Source: Cellvibrio mixtus subsp. mixtus J3-8
GTDB lineage: Bacteria > Pseudomonadota > Gammaproteobacteria > Pseudomonadales > Cellvibrionaceae
NCBI RefSeq assembly: GCF_000766945.1
Contig: NZ_KN266207.1
Coordinates: 999,898-1,063,897, forward strand
Direction: 5' to 3'
Length of the DNA: 64,000 bases
Each line of letters starts with the position of its first letter. Positions within the stretch are counted from its first letter, which is position 1. A program made the position numbers and the translations under genes. The notes under the pieces were generated by a model, which was not told the origin of the DNA, made no database searches, and saw only the letters and a list, made by a program, of their open reading frames with translations. Of this stretch, positions 1-9,125 are shown one piece after another.

Positions 1-407
1 ATGCCGGCGATTGGGTTCATGCGATTTAATTGCGGCGCCATGGCCTTGCCGCTAAAAATAAATCCACCCAGGGCAATTGGGCCGGCAATTGAGGCAATCA
101 CTAAAACGGCCATTAAAGGAGCAATACTAAATAAGCCATCATAGATTGCAGCGGCCAACAGGGCGATCATGGCATTGGTATCAAAAATAGTTTCGCGGGG
201 AATCACAAAACTGGCGCGGGTAATGCCGATTATTTTATCGGCCATGAAATCTGCAAAAATATAAAGGCCAATAGTCGCCAGTAATAATACAACAGTGGTA
301 GTTAAATCACGTGAACGGGGAATCTGGCCTTCTTCGCGCGCTTTTTCAATTTTGCGCGAACTGGCCTCTTCCGTTTTTTCCTGACCGCTGTCGTCTTCTT
401 CAGCCAT
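1..407 (-). CDS. flhB: flagellar export switch protein FlhB, N-terminal part
   Basis: This is the start of FlhB, the inner-membrane protein of the flagellar type III export gate that switches substrate from rod/hook proteins to filament proteins. Reading from the ATG at 407, the protein opens with an acidic stretch (MAEEDDSGQEKTEE), then the family's typical KIEKAREEGQIPRSRDL segment, then the first hydrophobic membrane segments. The frame stays open to base 1, so about 135 residues are seen and the autocleavage NPTH motif lies outside. A GGTGATCT sequence sits just before the ATG. It follows fliR by 12 bases and is the last visible gene of the fliL-flhB unit. Confidence 0.93.
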   Translation of the reverse strand, partial: MAEEDDSGQEKTEEASSRKIEKAREEGQIPRSRDLTTTVVLLLATIGLYIFADFMADKIIGITRASFVIPRETIFDTNAMIALLAAAIYDGLFSIAPLMAVLVIASIAGPIALGGFIFSGKAMAPQLNRMNPIAG

Positions 408-419
408 AGATCACCTTTG

Positions 420-1205
420 TCAGGGGCTCAATGCCAAAGTACGCAGCGTACCAATTCCCTCTTCCATAATGTCGTAATACACAGGAAGGAAATTGGCCAG
501 GGTAAACCACATCAGGATAAAACCAAAAATCAATGTGATCGGAAAACCAACGGTGAATACGTTTAGTTGCGGTGCGGAACGGCTCATTACACCAAAGGAC
601 ATATTCACAATCATCAATGATGTAAACAGTGGCAAGGTTACCAATAAACCGGCGCTAAACAACCAGGAACCCATATCCACAATCGTGGAAAAATGTGCAC
701 TGTTCATACCGTCGCCACCAATAGGAAAGGTAGCAAAGCTATCAATCAATAACTGTAATACCACCAAATGACCATTTGTACTTAAGAACAATAATGTTGA
801 TAGCAATAAATAAAATTGCGAGAGAATTGTTACGCTTACACCGCTGGAGGGATCATTCATCGCCGCAAATCCCAAACCCATTTTCATCGCCATAAATTGG
901 CCAGCCAGGATAAAAACATGCATAACGACTTGCATACAAAACCCAAGCGCCAACCCAATTAATACCTCCTGGATTACCATCACAAATCCTTGCATTGATA
1001 ATAAAGAAGTAATTGGTGCAGCAGGCAAAACCGGCGCTATCAACATAGTAGTGAAGAGGGTGAGAATAATCCGCAAGCGCGCCGGCACGGTACGCGCGCC
1101 AATCACAGGAACTGCAAAATAGAATGCACTGATACGCAACATCGGCCAAATATAAGTACCGATAAATTGACTGAGTTGCTCTTCACTGATGATCAGTTCT
1201 TGCAT
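420..1205 (-). CDS. fliR: flagellar biosynthesis protein FliR
   Basis: FliR is a polytopic inner-membrane component of the flagellar export gate, working with FliP and FliQ. The 261-residue protein is almost wholly hydrophobic with several membrane spans and matches the usual FliR length. It carries the recognisable early segment PVIGARTVPARLRIIL and the later MKMGLGFAAMNDPSSG loop. I chose the ATG at 1205 (MQELIISEEQ); a TTG three codons upstream at 1214 is possible, and neither has a strong ribosome binding site. It begins about 10 bases after the fliQ stop, which suggests translational coupling. Confidence 0.95.
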   Translation of the reverse strand: MQELIISEEQLSQFIGTYIWPMLRISAFYFAVPVIGARTVPARLRIILTLFTTMLIAPVLPAAPITSLLSMQGFVMVIQEVLIGLALGFCMQVVMHVFILAGQFMAMKMGLGFAAMNDPSSGVSVTILSQFYLLLSTLLFLSTNGHLVVLQLLIDSFATFPIGGDGMNSAHFSTIVDMGSWLFSAGLLVTLPLFTSLMIVNMSFGVMSRSAPQLNVFTVGFPITLIFGFILMWFTLANFLPVYYDIMEEGIGTLRTLALSP

Positions 1206-1215
1206 CGCGAGCAAC

Positions 1216-1485
1216 CTAGCCGATTAAACTGGGAACGCTGGAGAAAAGTCGATTGAACAAATCCATAAACTTGGTCAGCAACCAGGGGCCAGCAATCATC
1301 AAAGTAATCAGGGTTACAATTAAGCGAGGCAAAAAACTTAACGTTTGTTCGTTAATTTGCGTAGCGGCCTGAAACATACTGACGATCAAACCAACAATCA
1401 GGCCCGGGCCGATAATCACCAGCAGCATTAAAATAGTGAGATAAAAAGCATCTGCAAATAAATCCATAACGACTTCGGGTGTCAT
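1216..1485 (-). CDS. fliQ: flagellar biosynthesis protein FliQ
   Basis: FliQ is a small export-gate membrane protein with two transmembrane helices. The start at 1485 (MTPEVVMDLFADAFYL) gives 89 residues, the normal FliQ length, and is preceded by GGAGGT eight bases upstream. A longer open frame to 1533 would add an unlikely tail overlapping fliP. The first helix (TILMLLVIIGPGLIVGLIVS) and the following loop ATQINEQTLSFLPR are characteristic of the family. It lies between fliP and fliR in the conserved fliPQR-flhB order. Confidence 0.95.
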   Translation of the reverse strand: MTPEVVMDLFADAFYLTILMLLVIIGPGLIVGLIVSMFQAATQINEQTLSFLPRLIVTLITLMIAGPWLLTKFMDLFNRLFSSVPSLIG

Positions 1486-1498
1486 GATATTACCTCCG

Positions 1499-2374
1499 TC
1501 ATATGCCATAACTGGCAGCAAGTGTGCCAACAATCATGGCCCAGCCATCGACCAATACAAACAACATAATTTTAAATGGCAGGGAAATAATAAGTGGTGA
1601 CAGCATCATCATACCCATCGCCATCAGCACACTGGATACCACAATATCAATCACTAAAAAGGGAATGAAAATAATAAAACCAATCTGAAATGCCGTTTTT
1701 AATTCACTGATAATAAATGCCGGAACCAATATGTTGAACGGCGTTTCTTCCGGTGTTGCAATGGGTGGATGCTTGGCAATGCCGACAAAAAGTGCAATAT
1801 CGGATTCACGTGTTTGCGCCAGCATAAAACTATGAAAAGGTGCCGCCGTTTTTGCTAATGCATCCTGAGCAGTGATTTGCTGGTTGAGATAAGGTTGCAG
1901 CGCATCCTGGTTCACCTTATTTAATACCGGCTGCATGATAAATAACGTAAGGAATAACGCGAGGCCGATCAGAATCTGGTTTGATGGTGATTGTTGTAAA
2001 CCTAATGCCTGTCGCAAAATAGAAAACACAATAATGATGCGCGTGAATGAAGTCATCATCATTAAAATCGCTGGCAAAAATGTCAGCGCCGTCATGATGG
2101 CAAGAATTTGCAGGGTTACTGTGTATTCTTGCGTTCCATTTGGGTTGGTTTTTACGGTCAAAGCGGGCAAGCCGGGGATGGCCGGAAGGCTGCCAAGCTG
2201 GGATGCATTGGTTTGTGCCATGGGCAAACTACCAGAACCCGGGTCAGTAACCGGTGGCAAACTCGTTTGTGCTGCAACTACATTTGTGAATAACCACAGC
2301 AATAAAATAAAACCCAGGCTAATTAATTTTTTGCTATTTAATTTTTTAATTGTGGGTAATTGATAATTCACCAT
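1499..2374 (-). CDS. fliP: flagellar biosynthesis protein FliP
   Basis: FliP forms the core channel of the flagellar export gate. The 291-residue protein has an N-terminal hydrophobic leader ([19 protein letters not shown]) that is probably cleaved, a Pro/Ser/Gly-rich spacer of about 35 residues, and the conserved C-terminal membrane core with [18 protein letters not shown] and [20 protein letters not shown]. The spacer makes it somewhat longer than enteric FliP (about 245 residues). The ATG at 2374 is preceded by GCGGGAAT. It starts just three bases from the end of fliO and is followed by fliQ. Confidence 0.95.
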   Translation of the reverse strand: MVNYQLPTIKKLNSKKLISLGFILLLWLFTNVVAAQTSLPPVTDPGSGSLPMAQTNASQLGSLPAIPGLPALTVKTNPNGTQEYTVTLQILAIMTALTFLPAILMMMTSFTRIIIVFSILRQALGLQQSPSNQILIGLALFLTLFIMQPVLNKVNQDALQPYLNQQITAQDALAKTAAPFHSFMLAQTRESDIALFVGIAKHPPIATPEETPFNILVPAFIISELKTAFQIGFIIFIPFLVIDIVVSSVLMAMGMMMLSPLIISLPFKIMLFVLVDGWAMIVGTLAASYGI

Positions 2375-2376
2375 AA

Positions 2377-3045
2377 TTATTCCCGCTTTCCGGAATTATT
2401 ATTGCCACTCGATTGATCGGATTGGTCGCCAGCATCACTTGGCCGCTGTAATATTGCCATTAGTTTGCGGCCAAAATCGGAGGTGTTCATATCCGCTGAA
2501 TTTGCGGCGATAGGCGTATCAAACGTATGTAACGTATTGATGTGTGTTGGAGTAATACCTAACAACAATTGTTGGCCACCAACATCGATTAACGCGATAC
2601 GCTCACGCGTGCCCAATGGCATGGTGGCAATAATTTTTAAGTGTGAGTTACCGGAAAAATTTCCCTGGTTGAAACGTTTTACAAACCAGGAGAGACCAAA
2701 AATCAAACCGATTACCAACAACAAGCCCACCGTTACATTGAGCAAATGCCCACCACTACCAATAGGCGGGTTATTACCATTTGCATTTTTATAGTAGGGA
2801 TTCGTGTTATTCGCAGGTGTTTGCACATCGTTTTGTGGGGTAGCAGGAACAACGGCCGTATCCGGATTTTGTACCATCGGTGACGCTACGACTGAACTCG
2901 CCGACAATGTCGAGGCAACGGCGTTTGAAGAAACTTCTGCAGATGGTGACGCAGTGACATCATTAGCAGCCGAACAAGTCATCGCAGCTGCTAATAGCCC
3001 CGCCCCTGTCACCCTGTAAATTACTTTTTTAAATGCGGGGCTCAT
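2377..3045 (-). CDS. fliO: flagellar protein FliO
   Basis: FliO helps FliP assemble in the export gate. The 222-residue protein has an N-terminal signal-like hydrophobic stretch ([13 protein letters not shown]), a low-complexity Ser/Thr/Asn/Pro-rich region to about residue 95, one clear transmembrane helix ([22 protein letters not shown], split here by family convention), then a cytoplasmic domain with the FliO pattern [28 protein letters not shown]. Residue identity is low across the family, so the call relies on that C-terminal pattern and on position between fliN and fliP. The long linker is longer than in enteric FliO. Confidence 0.9.
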   Translation of the reverse strand: MSPAFKKVIYRVTGAGLLAAAMTCSAANDVTASPSAEVSSNAVASTLSASSVVASPMVQNPDTAVVPATPQNDVQTPANNTNPYYKNANGNNPPIGSGGHLLNVTVGLLLVIGLIFGLSWFVKRFNQGNFSGNSHLKIIATMPLGTRERIALIDVGGQQLLLGITPTHINTLHTFDTPIAANSADMNTSDFGRKLMAILQRPSDAGDQSDQSSGNNNSGKRE

Positions 3046-3068
3046 TATGCATTCCTAAATCAGTTCCA

Positions 3069-3476
3069 CTAACGTAATTTTTTAATCCGCTCGGCCGGGC
3101 TAATAACGTCGGTCATTCGAATTCCGAATTTTTCGTTAACTACAACCACTTCACCGTGCGCAATCAGGGTTCCGTTCACCAATACATCCAATGGCTCACC
3201 GGCAAGACGATCCAATTCAATGACTGAACCCTGATTTAATTGCAGCAAATTGCGAATCGTAATTGACGTGCGCCCTACCTCCATTGAAATGGAAACAGGG
3301 ATATCCAGAATTACATCCAGGTCCGGGCTGCCCGGCGCTGATTGTTTGGTTACTTCATTTTTTAATTCATCAAAACTCACCGCATGGGCCATGGCTGCAT
3401 CGACATCGGCTTGTTCAGCCATCGCCGCGGCCCAATCATCGGCCATTGAGTCCTGATCAATGTCATCATCTGCCAT
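3069..3476 (-). CDS. fliN: flagellar motor switch protein FliN
   Basis: FliN forms the lower C-ring of the flagellar motor with FliM and FliG and also takes part in export. The chosen start at 3476 (MADDDIDQDSM) gives 135 residues; AAGGTGATAAAA precedes it, while the open frame further upstream lies inside fliM. After an acidic N-terminal tail of about 55 residues, the SpoA domain is plain: LDVILDIPVSISMEVGRTSI, then IELDRLAGEPLDVLVNGTLI and the ending NEKFGIRMTDVISPAERIKKL. The start overlaps the end of fliM by 11 bases, so the two are probably translationally coupled. Confidence 0.96.
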   Translation of the reverse strand: MADDDIDQDSMADDWAAAMAEQADVDAAMAHAVSFDELKNEVTKQSAPGSPDLDVILDIPVSISMEVGRTSITIRNLLQLNQGSVIELDRLAGEPLDVLVNGTLIAHGEVVVVNEKFGIRMTDVISPAERIKKLR

Positions 3477-4497
3477 TTTTATCACCTTTGTTCGCGTTTG
3501 CATTTTCGCCTTTAGTACCAGTTATGTTGTAGGCACTACTGCGATCAATAAATTCTTTAACTTTTAATGAGAGAAAACCGTTGGATTGTCCTAGTTGTGT
3601 GCGAAACATCGGCACTCCGTTTGCGGTAAGTACATGGTAATCCGGAAATTCCACCGGAATTACATCACCTACTTTTAAATCAACAATATCGCGCAGGGTA
3701 ATATCGCGGCGGACGATATCGCACTCCAAATCCACTTTTGCGGAAAGTACATCTTCACGGAGCGCTTTTTCCCAACGCTCATCGTGTTCATCGCTGTCAC
3801 TTTGCAAACCGGCATCAAGTACTTCGCGAATGGGTTCAATCATTGAATAAGGAACGGTGATATGCATTTCACCGCCGCCACCATCCAGCTCAATATGGAA
3901 TGTACTTACCACAACCACTTCACTCGGGCTCACGATGTTAGCGAGTGAAGGGTTTACTTCAGAATGGACATATTCAAATGTAATTGGAAACACAGCTTTC
4001 CAGGCTTCTGTTAAATCCACAAAAGCCTGGTTCAAAACCATTTGCACAACGCGTAATTCTGTCGGCGTAAATTCGCGACCTTCAATTTTTGCATGGCGAC
4101 CATCACCACCAAAAAAATTATCCACCAATTTAAATACCAGGCGCGCATCCAGAATAATTAGTGCAGTACCGCGCAACGGACGAAATTTCACCATATTTAA
4201 ACTGGTAGGCACGTAAAGCGTGTGTACGTATTCGCCAAATTTCTGGATTTGAACACCACCAACAGATACATCCGCGGTTCTACGCAACAGGTTGAACATG
4301 CTAATACGGGTGTAACGCGCAAAACGTTCGTTGATCATCTCCAGCGTTGGCATGCGCCCACGCACAATACGATCCTGACTGGTCAGGTCATAATTTTTTA
4401 CCGTACCCGGCTCTACATCCGATTCGGTATCTATATCACCGTCATCAACGCCATGTAAGAGCGCATCAATTTCGTCTTGTGAGAGTAGATCTTGCAC
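3466..4497 (-). CDS. fliM: flagellar motor switch protein FliM
   Basis: FliM is the C-ring protein that binds phospho-CheY and sets the direction of motor rotation. The 343-residue protein starts with the CheY-binding segment LLSQDEIDALLHG. The middle CheC-like domain contains the GGxG-type segment FFGGDGRHAKIEGREFTPTE, and the C-terminal SpoA domain includes LKVGDVIPVEFPDYHVLTANG. Length is near the family's usual 320-350. It lies 10 bases downstream of fliL and overlaps fliN. Confidence 0.97.
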   Translation of the reverse strand: MQDLLSQDEIDALLHGVDDGDIDTESDVEPGTVKNYDLTSQDRIVRGRMPTLEMINERFARYTRISMFNLLRRTADVSVGGVQIQKFGEYVHTLYVPTSLNMVKFRPLRGTALIILDARLVFKLVDNFFGGDGRHAKIEGREFTPTELRVVQMVLNQAFVDLTEAWKAVFPITFEYVHSEVNPSLANIVSPSEVVVVSTFHIELDGGGGEMHITVPYSMIEPIREVLDAGLQSDSDEHDERWEKALREDVLSAKVDLECDIVRRDITLRDIVDLKVGDVIPVEFPDYHVLTANGVPMFRTQLGQSNGFLSLKVKEFIDRSSAYNITGTKGENANANKGDKNGR

Positions 4498-4507
4498 GAC
4501 GGATTCC

Positions 4508-5077
4508 TTATTGCATTACAAAATTGGTGAACAGCACTTGTTCAACAGTGGAAGGCGATTTTTTTTCATCATCTTCATTTTTTTCAGCGAGTGCTTGTTG
4601 CTCTTTCTTTAATTGGTTATTGATAATTTCCAAGGCTTCGGCCTTTAGAGTTTCTTTACCCTCGGTAGATTGCAATTCATCAAAATTCTTGCCGCTGAAT
4701 AGCATCACCAACCCGTTGCGAATCGCAGGCATGTGTAATTTTAATAATGCTTCTAACGCAGGGTCCCGATATAACAACGTGATCGCAGCCTGCAGATAAC
4801 GCTGCCGGCCATTCACATTAAAATTGATAGTAAAATTCGGGGCCATATCGAAATAAATAGCAGGCTCCAGCGGTGACTTTTCCTCGTCTTTCGCCGCCGA
4901 TTTTTCATCGGTCGCTGCGGGCGCCGGCGATAACATTTTGAGCGCAACCACCGTTCCACCAATGGAAACAGCGACCAACGCTACCGCCAAACCAATAATT
5001 AATAATAATTTTTTCTTTTTTTTACCGCCGGCTTCATCGCCTGCGTCATTAGTAGCTTTCTGGGGAGCAGCAGCCAT
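4508..5077 (-). CDS. fliL: flagellar basal body-associated protein FliL
   Basis: FliL surrounds the stator at the flagellar motor. The 189-residue protein has a lysine-rich cytoplasmic start (GGKKKKK), one transmembrane helix near residues 27-48 (LLLIIGLAVALVAVSIGGTV), an Ala/Glu/Lys-rich linker, and a periplasmic domain with YFDMAPNFTINFNV and the C-terminal VLFTNFVMQ typical of FliL. It is the first gene of the fliL-flhB unit: a sigma-54 promoter lies about 40 bases upstream and a strong hairpin separates it from fliK. Confidence 0.95.
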   Translation of the reverse strand: MAAAPQKATNDAGDEAGGKKKKKLLLIIGLAVALVAVSIGGTVVALKMLSPAPAATDEKSAAKDEEKSPLEPAIYFDMAPNFTINFNVNGRQRYLQAAITLLYRDPALEALLKLHMPAIRNGLVMLFSGKNFDELQSTEGKETLKAEALEIINNQLKKEQQALAEKNEDDEKKSPSTVEQVLFTNFVMQ

Positions 5078-5115
5078 GTCAAAACTCCGTCACTTTCAGA
5101 GATCAAAAGGGGTTG

Positions 5116-5131
5116 AGCAATACCTGTGCCA
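5116..5131 (-). promoter_or_regulatory. sigma-54 promoter upstream of fliL
   Basis: Read on the minus strand the site is TGGCAC, five bases (AGGTA), then TTGCT, a full match to the -24/-12 consensus with the required spacing of GG and GC. The expected start of transcription is near 5105, leaving a leader of roughly 28 bases to the fliL ATG at 5077. This implies RpoN control with an enhancer-binding activator such as FlrC, encoded in this window. Confidence 0.85.
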
Positions 5132-5202
5132 GTATCGCCTCTGAAAGCTTAGCAGTGGCTGTGCAGTTTGCGAGGGGAAATTCGATAAAAAACAAAGATG
5201 TA

Positions 5203-5231
5203 GAGAAGCTGAGCAATTCGCTCAGCTTCTC
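5203..5231 (-). terminator. hairpin after fliK, probable terminator
   Basis: Perfect 12-base inverted repeat (GAGAAGCTGAGC / GCTCAGCTTCTC) with a five-base loop, 38 bases beyond the fliK stop. On the minus strand it is followed after about eight bases by a T-rich run (TTTGTTTTTT). It lies upstream of the fliL sigma-54 promoter, so it likely separates the fliK transcript from fliL-flhB, at least partly. Confidence 0.7.
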
Positions 5232-5268
5232 GCCACTACAACGTTGTTGGGGAGGAAAATCTAAATAA

Positions 5269-6828
5269 TCAGGCGTAATGATCGACAAGACGAGTCGATG
5301 TGATGGTTGTCATTGCAACCGGGACCAGTTCATCATCATCCACATCACCCGACGTACCCGCGCTTCCGCCCTGTCCGCGTTCTTGCTCATGTTGTGCGAA
5401 GGATTTATCGGAAACATCTACATTCACCAGATTTAAACCTTGCTCGGAAAACATTTCGCGTAAACGGTTAAGTTGCTGGTCCAATGCGTCGCGTACCATT
5501 GGATGTGGGCTGGTAAATGTCACAGTTGCCTGGTCCTGGTTTACGCTGACTTTTACATGCAATTGCCCAAGATCCGGTGGATCAAGGCGAATTTCAGCAG
5601 CACTCACATTTTGCGCCGCCAACCACAATACTTTTTCACCAACAGCCTGATTCCATTGTGGTTGTCCAACAGCAACCGGAACACCGGTTTGCACTACAAA
5701 ATTTCTCGCAGCAGGAGATTGGGGTTCTGCCAAACGCGTTAAAGGTTCGGTCAACACAGTGGGGGTCAATGCAGGTTTTGCTGCATCAATTGTCGCAGCA
5801 GTTTTATCCGCTGAAACATTGGTATCCATTAGTTTTCCGAGCACCGCTTTACCACTTAACAGGAGGAAATCCGGGTTATCTGCCGATGTTTCCGGCGCTG
5901 GCTCACCCAGTAAACCGGCCTGCTCGTCAGGCTTGGAGGCCGCGGTATCTATTGGCATCTGATTAATCATTGGCGTGGTTAAAGGAGCATTGGCATTACC
6001 GTTATTTGTGCCTGAAACATTATTGAACGAAGAAGTCGTAACAGTTTTGAGTGAGGGAGTTGTAACAGCCGACGCACCAGACTGGGCTAACAATATAGAA
6101 GCATCTATATCGGATTCTGGTAAATCACTAGCATCCTCCTTACCGCTTCCACTTAGCACCTGAAGCACTGGAGCATTTTCGGGTGGTGTTGCGACCAAGG
6201 GATATACCAATGTGCCGTCAAGCGGCAGGAGTGCCGGATTTATTGAGGCATCATCGGGGGTAACCGCTTTTTTTGATGGGTCTTCAAGCGCCAAGCCGGG
6301 ATCTTCAGTGCTTACATCTGGTGAAACCTCTAATTCACCAGCCGCTAATAATGCATTAACAATGACAGGAACTTCTGTCTCTGCGGCATCAACTTCCCCG
6401 GTAGGCTTGGCCTGGGCTACCGCAGCCTGTTCAATATCATTGGATTCCTGGCGAACAACGTCTTTTGATTCGGGATTTTTTCCCGAATCGCCAGCCTTGC
6501 TGCAAGTGTTGGTTTCGCTTTTTTTGCTGGCACCAGTCGTTGAAACAGACCTTTCTATTTGACGATCTGCCGATGGTCGAGCATCTGCTTTGGTTTTAGC
6601 ACGAGAGTCTGCGGCATCAACGGAGCGTGGCTCTGCCCTGGGGGCGGGAGTCGGTGGCGCTTTTCGCGCAGCAGGCTTGGGAGCGGCAACTTCTGGCCGG
6701 GCCTGTTCCAATGCATTACGAAATTGCTCGCTGGTATCAATACGGATTTTAGGTGATGCATTTTTACTGGCGGCCGCATTGGCACCTGTTGCACCCAGCA
6801 AGCTATTAAGAAGATTGCCACTATTCAT
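5269..6828 (-). CDS. fliK: flagellar hook-length control protein FliK
   Basis: FliK is a secreted molecular ruler that sets hook length and triggers the FlhB substrate switch. The 519-residue protein is low-complexity for roughly its first 380 residues (Ala, Pro, Ser, Thr, Asp), as usual for the family. The C-terminal hook-control domain contains WLAAQNVSAAEIRLDPPDLG, LHVKVSVNQDQATVTFTS and RLREMFSEQGLNLVNVDVSD. The start at 6828 has AGGAG upstream. It has its own sigma-54 promoter and a terminator-like hairpin behind it, so it may be a separate transcription unit. Confidence 0.93.
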   Translation of the reverse strand: MNSGNLLNSLLGATGANAAASKNASPKIRIDTSEQFRNALEQARPEVAAPKPAARKAPPTPAPRAEPRSVDAADSRAKTKADARPSADRQIERSVSTTGASKKSETNTCSKAGDSGKNPESKDVVRQESNDIEQAAVAQAKPTGEVDAAETEVPVIVNALLAAGELEVSPDVSTEDPGLALEDPSKKAVTPDDASINPALLPLDGTLVYPLVATPPENAPVLQVLSGSGKEDASDLPESDIDASILLAQSGASAVTTPSLKTVTTSSFNNVSGTNNGNANAPLTTPMINQMPIDTAASKPDEQAGLLGEPAPETSADNPDFLLLSGKAVLGKLMDTNVSADKTAATIDAAKPALTPTVLTEPLTRLAEPQSPAARNFVVQTGVPVAVGQPQWNQAVGEKVLWLAAQNVSAAEIRLDPPDLGQLHVKVSVNQDQATVTFTSPHPMVRDALDQQLNRLREMFSEQGLNLVNVDVSDKSFAQHEQERGQGGSAGTSGDVDDDELVPVAMTTITSTRLVDHYA

Positions 6829-6850
6829 TTGCTGCTCCTGCCATAAGCGT

Positions 6851-6866
6851 CGGCAAGTATTTGCCG
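6851..6866 (-). repeat. small hairpin in the fliK leader
   Basis: CGGCAA and TTGCCG flank a four-base loop. The element lies between the predicted transcription start (near 6891) and the fliK ribosome binding site, so it would be part of the fliK mRNA leader. No regulatory role can be shown from sequence. Confidence 0.4.
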
Positions 6867-6901
6867 TTTGCCCAGTCGATAAGTAGGTTCAGCGGAGATA
6901 T

Positions 6902-6917
6902 TGCAAGGGAGGTGCCA
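6902..6917 (-). promoter_or_regulatory. sigma-54 promoter upstream of fliK
   Basis: Minus strand: TGGCAC, five bases (CTCCC), TTGCA, a complete -24/-12 match with correct spacing. It lies in the short gap between the Hpt gene and fliK; transcription would start near 6891, about 63 bases before the fliK ATG. Confidence 0.83.
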
Positions 6918-6932
6918 ATACCGGTTGGCAAA

Positions 6933-7265
6933 TTAATGGAACGCATCCAGTTGGGTTAGAACCAGTTGAAATTCCTGCTCGATGCGTGCCACATCCACAG
7001 TTAAATTTTCCAACTCTCCTGCAAGCGCTTTCTTTTCCAGCGCAGCGCACAGGGCCGATAACTGCTGGGCACCGATATTACTGCTACTTCCTTTAAAACT
7101 ATGGGCTGCCCGACGAATCAGGTCGGCGTCATTTCCCTGAATAAGCTCCTGCAATTTCTTAAGGCGTTCGGTGGAATCCTGCGTGAAGGTTTCAATCAAT
7201 AAATTGAAATCATCCTCCATTACTTGCTTCAGGGTGTTTAGGGTTTCGTAATCCAGGTGTTCCAT
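6933..7265 (-). CDS. Hpt domain phosphotransfer protein
   Basis: This is a 110-residue, single-domain histidine phosphotransfer protein. The motif RRAAHSFKGSSSNIGA places the phospho-accepting histidine at residue 55, with the usual helical bundle around it (LCAALEKKALAGELENL following). No other domain is present, so it must relay phosphate between separate proteins; the REC domain of the adjacent gene is the obvious partner. Comparable Hpt genes occur beside STAS and REC/phosphatase genes in pseudomonad motility loci (HptB/HsbR/HsbA type). It is 42 bases downstream of the phosphatase gene and just upstream of the fliK promoter. Confidence 0.9.
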   Translation of the reverse strand: MEHLDYETLNTLKQVMEDDFNLLIETFTQDSTERLKKLQELIQGNDADLIRRAAHSFKGSSSNIGAQQLSALCAALEKKALAGELENLTVDVARIEQEFQLVLTQLDAFH

Positions 7266-7307
7266 TGGTTGGCATCTCGATTGATATTATGTCGCGTCAA
7301 ATTTGCG

Positions 7308-9017
7308 TTAGTCATCCTTCAGCCAGGAAAAATCGACTTCCGCAATATTGCCACGGCCAGAGTATTTCACACCACCACAAAGCTTTTCCACCAAAGCAAT
7401 ACCACGCCCGCTATAGCCGAATGCTGACAGGTTATCGTGGCTGCGATTGGCAAAATCAAAACCGTCGCCACTGTCTTCAATACGCACTTTTAACAGGCCG
7501 CCATTTTCATTGGTTTTATGCAAGATATTGATGCGCACATAACCGCTACCGACGAGATTAATCCGCTCTTCACGCAAGCGATAATATTCAGAAAAACCAT
7601 CGGGTGTCTGCTTGAGCCCGGAGTCTAATTTAAGTACACCGTGCTCTAATGCATTGGTATAAAGCTCAGCCAAAATAGTGTAAAGCGTGCTGCTGAAGCC
7701 GCGCAGGCTGGGAACTTCCATAAGCACATTTAACAACATGGGCAGTGGATCAAATACTTTGAAGCTGGTAGGTTTTACTTCGAAACGCATGCTCCATTCA
7801 ATATCAGCATTGCCGAAACGGTCGCTGGCCTCTTTGGCATAGGCATTAACCCGCTCCGGTTCATCCATGCGAATTTCCAGTAGCGATAAATCATCATCTT
7901 TTTCTCCGCCACCGACAAATTGCTGAACTCCCTCGATAATTTCATCAAACAAGCGATTCTGGTTACGATTGTTGGCAAAGACCTGTTTCAACCGCGCTTC
8001 GCCGAACATTTCGCCCGCCGCATTACGCGCTTCGTGAATACCATCCGACCAGACAAAAATGCGGTCATTTTTTTCTAACTCAATATATTCACAATCGTCT
8101 TTGAATGCGCGATTTGATAAAACACCCAAAGGTAGATGAGTTGATTTAACAGGAGTAATGCTGCTGTCGGAGTGCCGGTGAACAAAGCAGTCCGGTAAAC
8201 CACCATTCCAGATTTTAATTTTTCGCTTACGAAAATTAATATCCATCATCACCGCACAGCAAAAAATGCCTACCGGCAGAATATTTTTTAATTTGCCATT
8301 GATTTCACGCAGGATATCGGTCATGGAAAACCCTTTGGGTACCATGCCATAGAATGTGGATGCCAATGGCATAGCGCCAATAGCAGCGGGCAAACCGTGA
8401 CCGGTGAAATCACCCAGCAATACCATCATGCTGCCTGAAGGTCGCATCGCCGCAACCAATACATCACCGTTAAATACGGCAAGTGACGACAAAAAATAGC
8501 GCACATTATTTGCATTCAAACAGCCGCTATGGGCAACGTTATCGAACACATGCTTGGCGACCATTTGTTCCTGCAACAAGCGATTGTTGTATTGCACAAT
8601 CTGGTCGCGCTGGGTCAGCATGGTGCTGTGCAGTTCGCGCATGCGATTGAAGGATTTTATTTTGGCCTGGAGAATGATGCGATTATAGGGTTTGGATAAA
8701 AAATCATCGCCCCCGGCATCCAGGCACTGCACCAGGGATTCGGTATCAGACAATGATGTGAGGAAAATAATAGGAACCAGCTCATCACCCGCCAGCTCTT
8801 TGATTTTTCGCGCCGCACCAAAGCCATCCAGCTCCGGCATCAACGCATCCAGCAAAACGATATCCGGACGCTCAGCGTTGTAAACTTCAATCGCCTGAAG
8901 GCCATTGCACGCAGAAACAACGGTGTGCCCTTCTTTGCGTACAATGCTCTCCAAAATAAGCCTGTCAGTATCTGTATCGTCAGCGACCAGAATTTTCAAA
9001 CGACGCACATCATTCAT
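7308..9017 (-). CDS. response regulator with PP2C phosphatase and anti-sigma-type kinase domains (HsbR-like)
   Basis: The 569-residue protein has three domains: an N-terminal receiver (acidic pair VADD at 12-14, phospho-acceptor Asp57 in VLLDALMPELDG), a central SpoIIE/PP2C serine phosphatase (FTGHGLPAAIGAMPL and IFVWSDGIHEARN carry its acidic metal ligands), and a C-terminal HATPase kinase domain of the RsbW kind (N box ELYTNALEHG, then EDSGDGFDF and GRGIALVEKL). The likely role is to switch between phosphorylating and dephosphorylating the downstream STAS protein according to receiver state, as described for HsbR of Pseudomonas aeruginosa. I chose the ATG at 9017 (GGAAG upstream) over a longer frame that would add a non-conserved tail. 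Confidence 0.9.
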   Translation of the reverse strand: MNDVRRLKILVADDTDTDRLILESIVRKEGHTVVSACNGLQAIEVYNAERPDIVLLDALMPELDGFGAARKIKELAGDELVPIIFLTSLSDTESLVQCLDAGGDDFLSKPYNRIILQAKIKSFNRMRELHSTMLTQRDQIVQYNNRLLQEQMVAKHVFDNVAHSGCLNANNVRYFLSSLAVFNGDVLVAAMRPSGSMMVLLGDFTGHGLPAAIGAMPLASTFYGMVPKGFSMTDILREINGKLKNILPVGIFCCAVMMDINFRKRKIKIWNGGLPDCFVHRHSDSSITPVKSTHLPLGVLSNRAFKDDCEYIELEKNDRIFVWSDGIHEARNAAGEMFGEARLKQVFANNRNQNRLFDEIIEGVQQFVGGGEKDDDLSLLEIRMDEPERVNAYAKEASDRFGNADIEWSMRFEVKPTSFKVFDPLPMLLNVLMEVPSLRGFSSTLYTILAELYTNALEHGVLKLDSGLKQTPDGFSEYYRLREERINLVGSGYVRINILHKTNENGGLLKVRIEDSGDGFDFANRSHDNLSAFGYSGRGIALVEKLCGGVKYSGRGNIAEVDFSWLKDD

Positions 9018-9125
9018 AAGATCGCTTCCATACAACACTCGCACACTCAACGTATAAAGAAGGTGGAAACAAACCTTTGCAACCGGAAAAGTGGAAACTA
9101 CAAACAATCAATTACTGTCAGGCAA

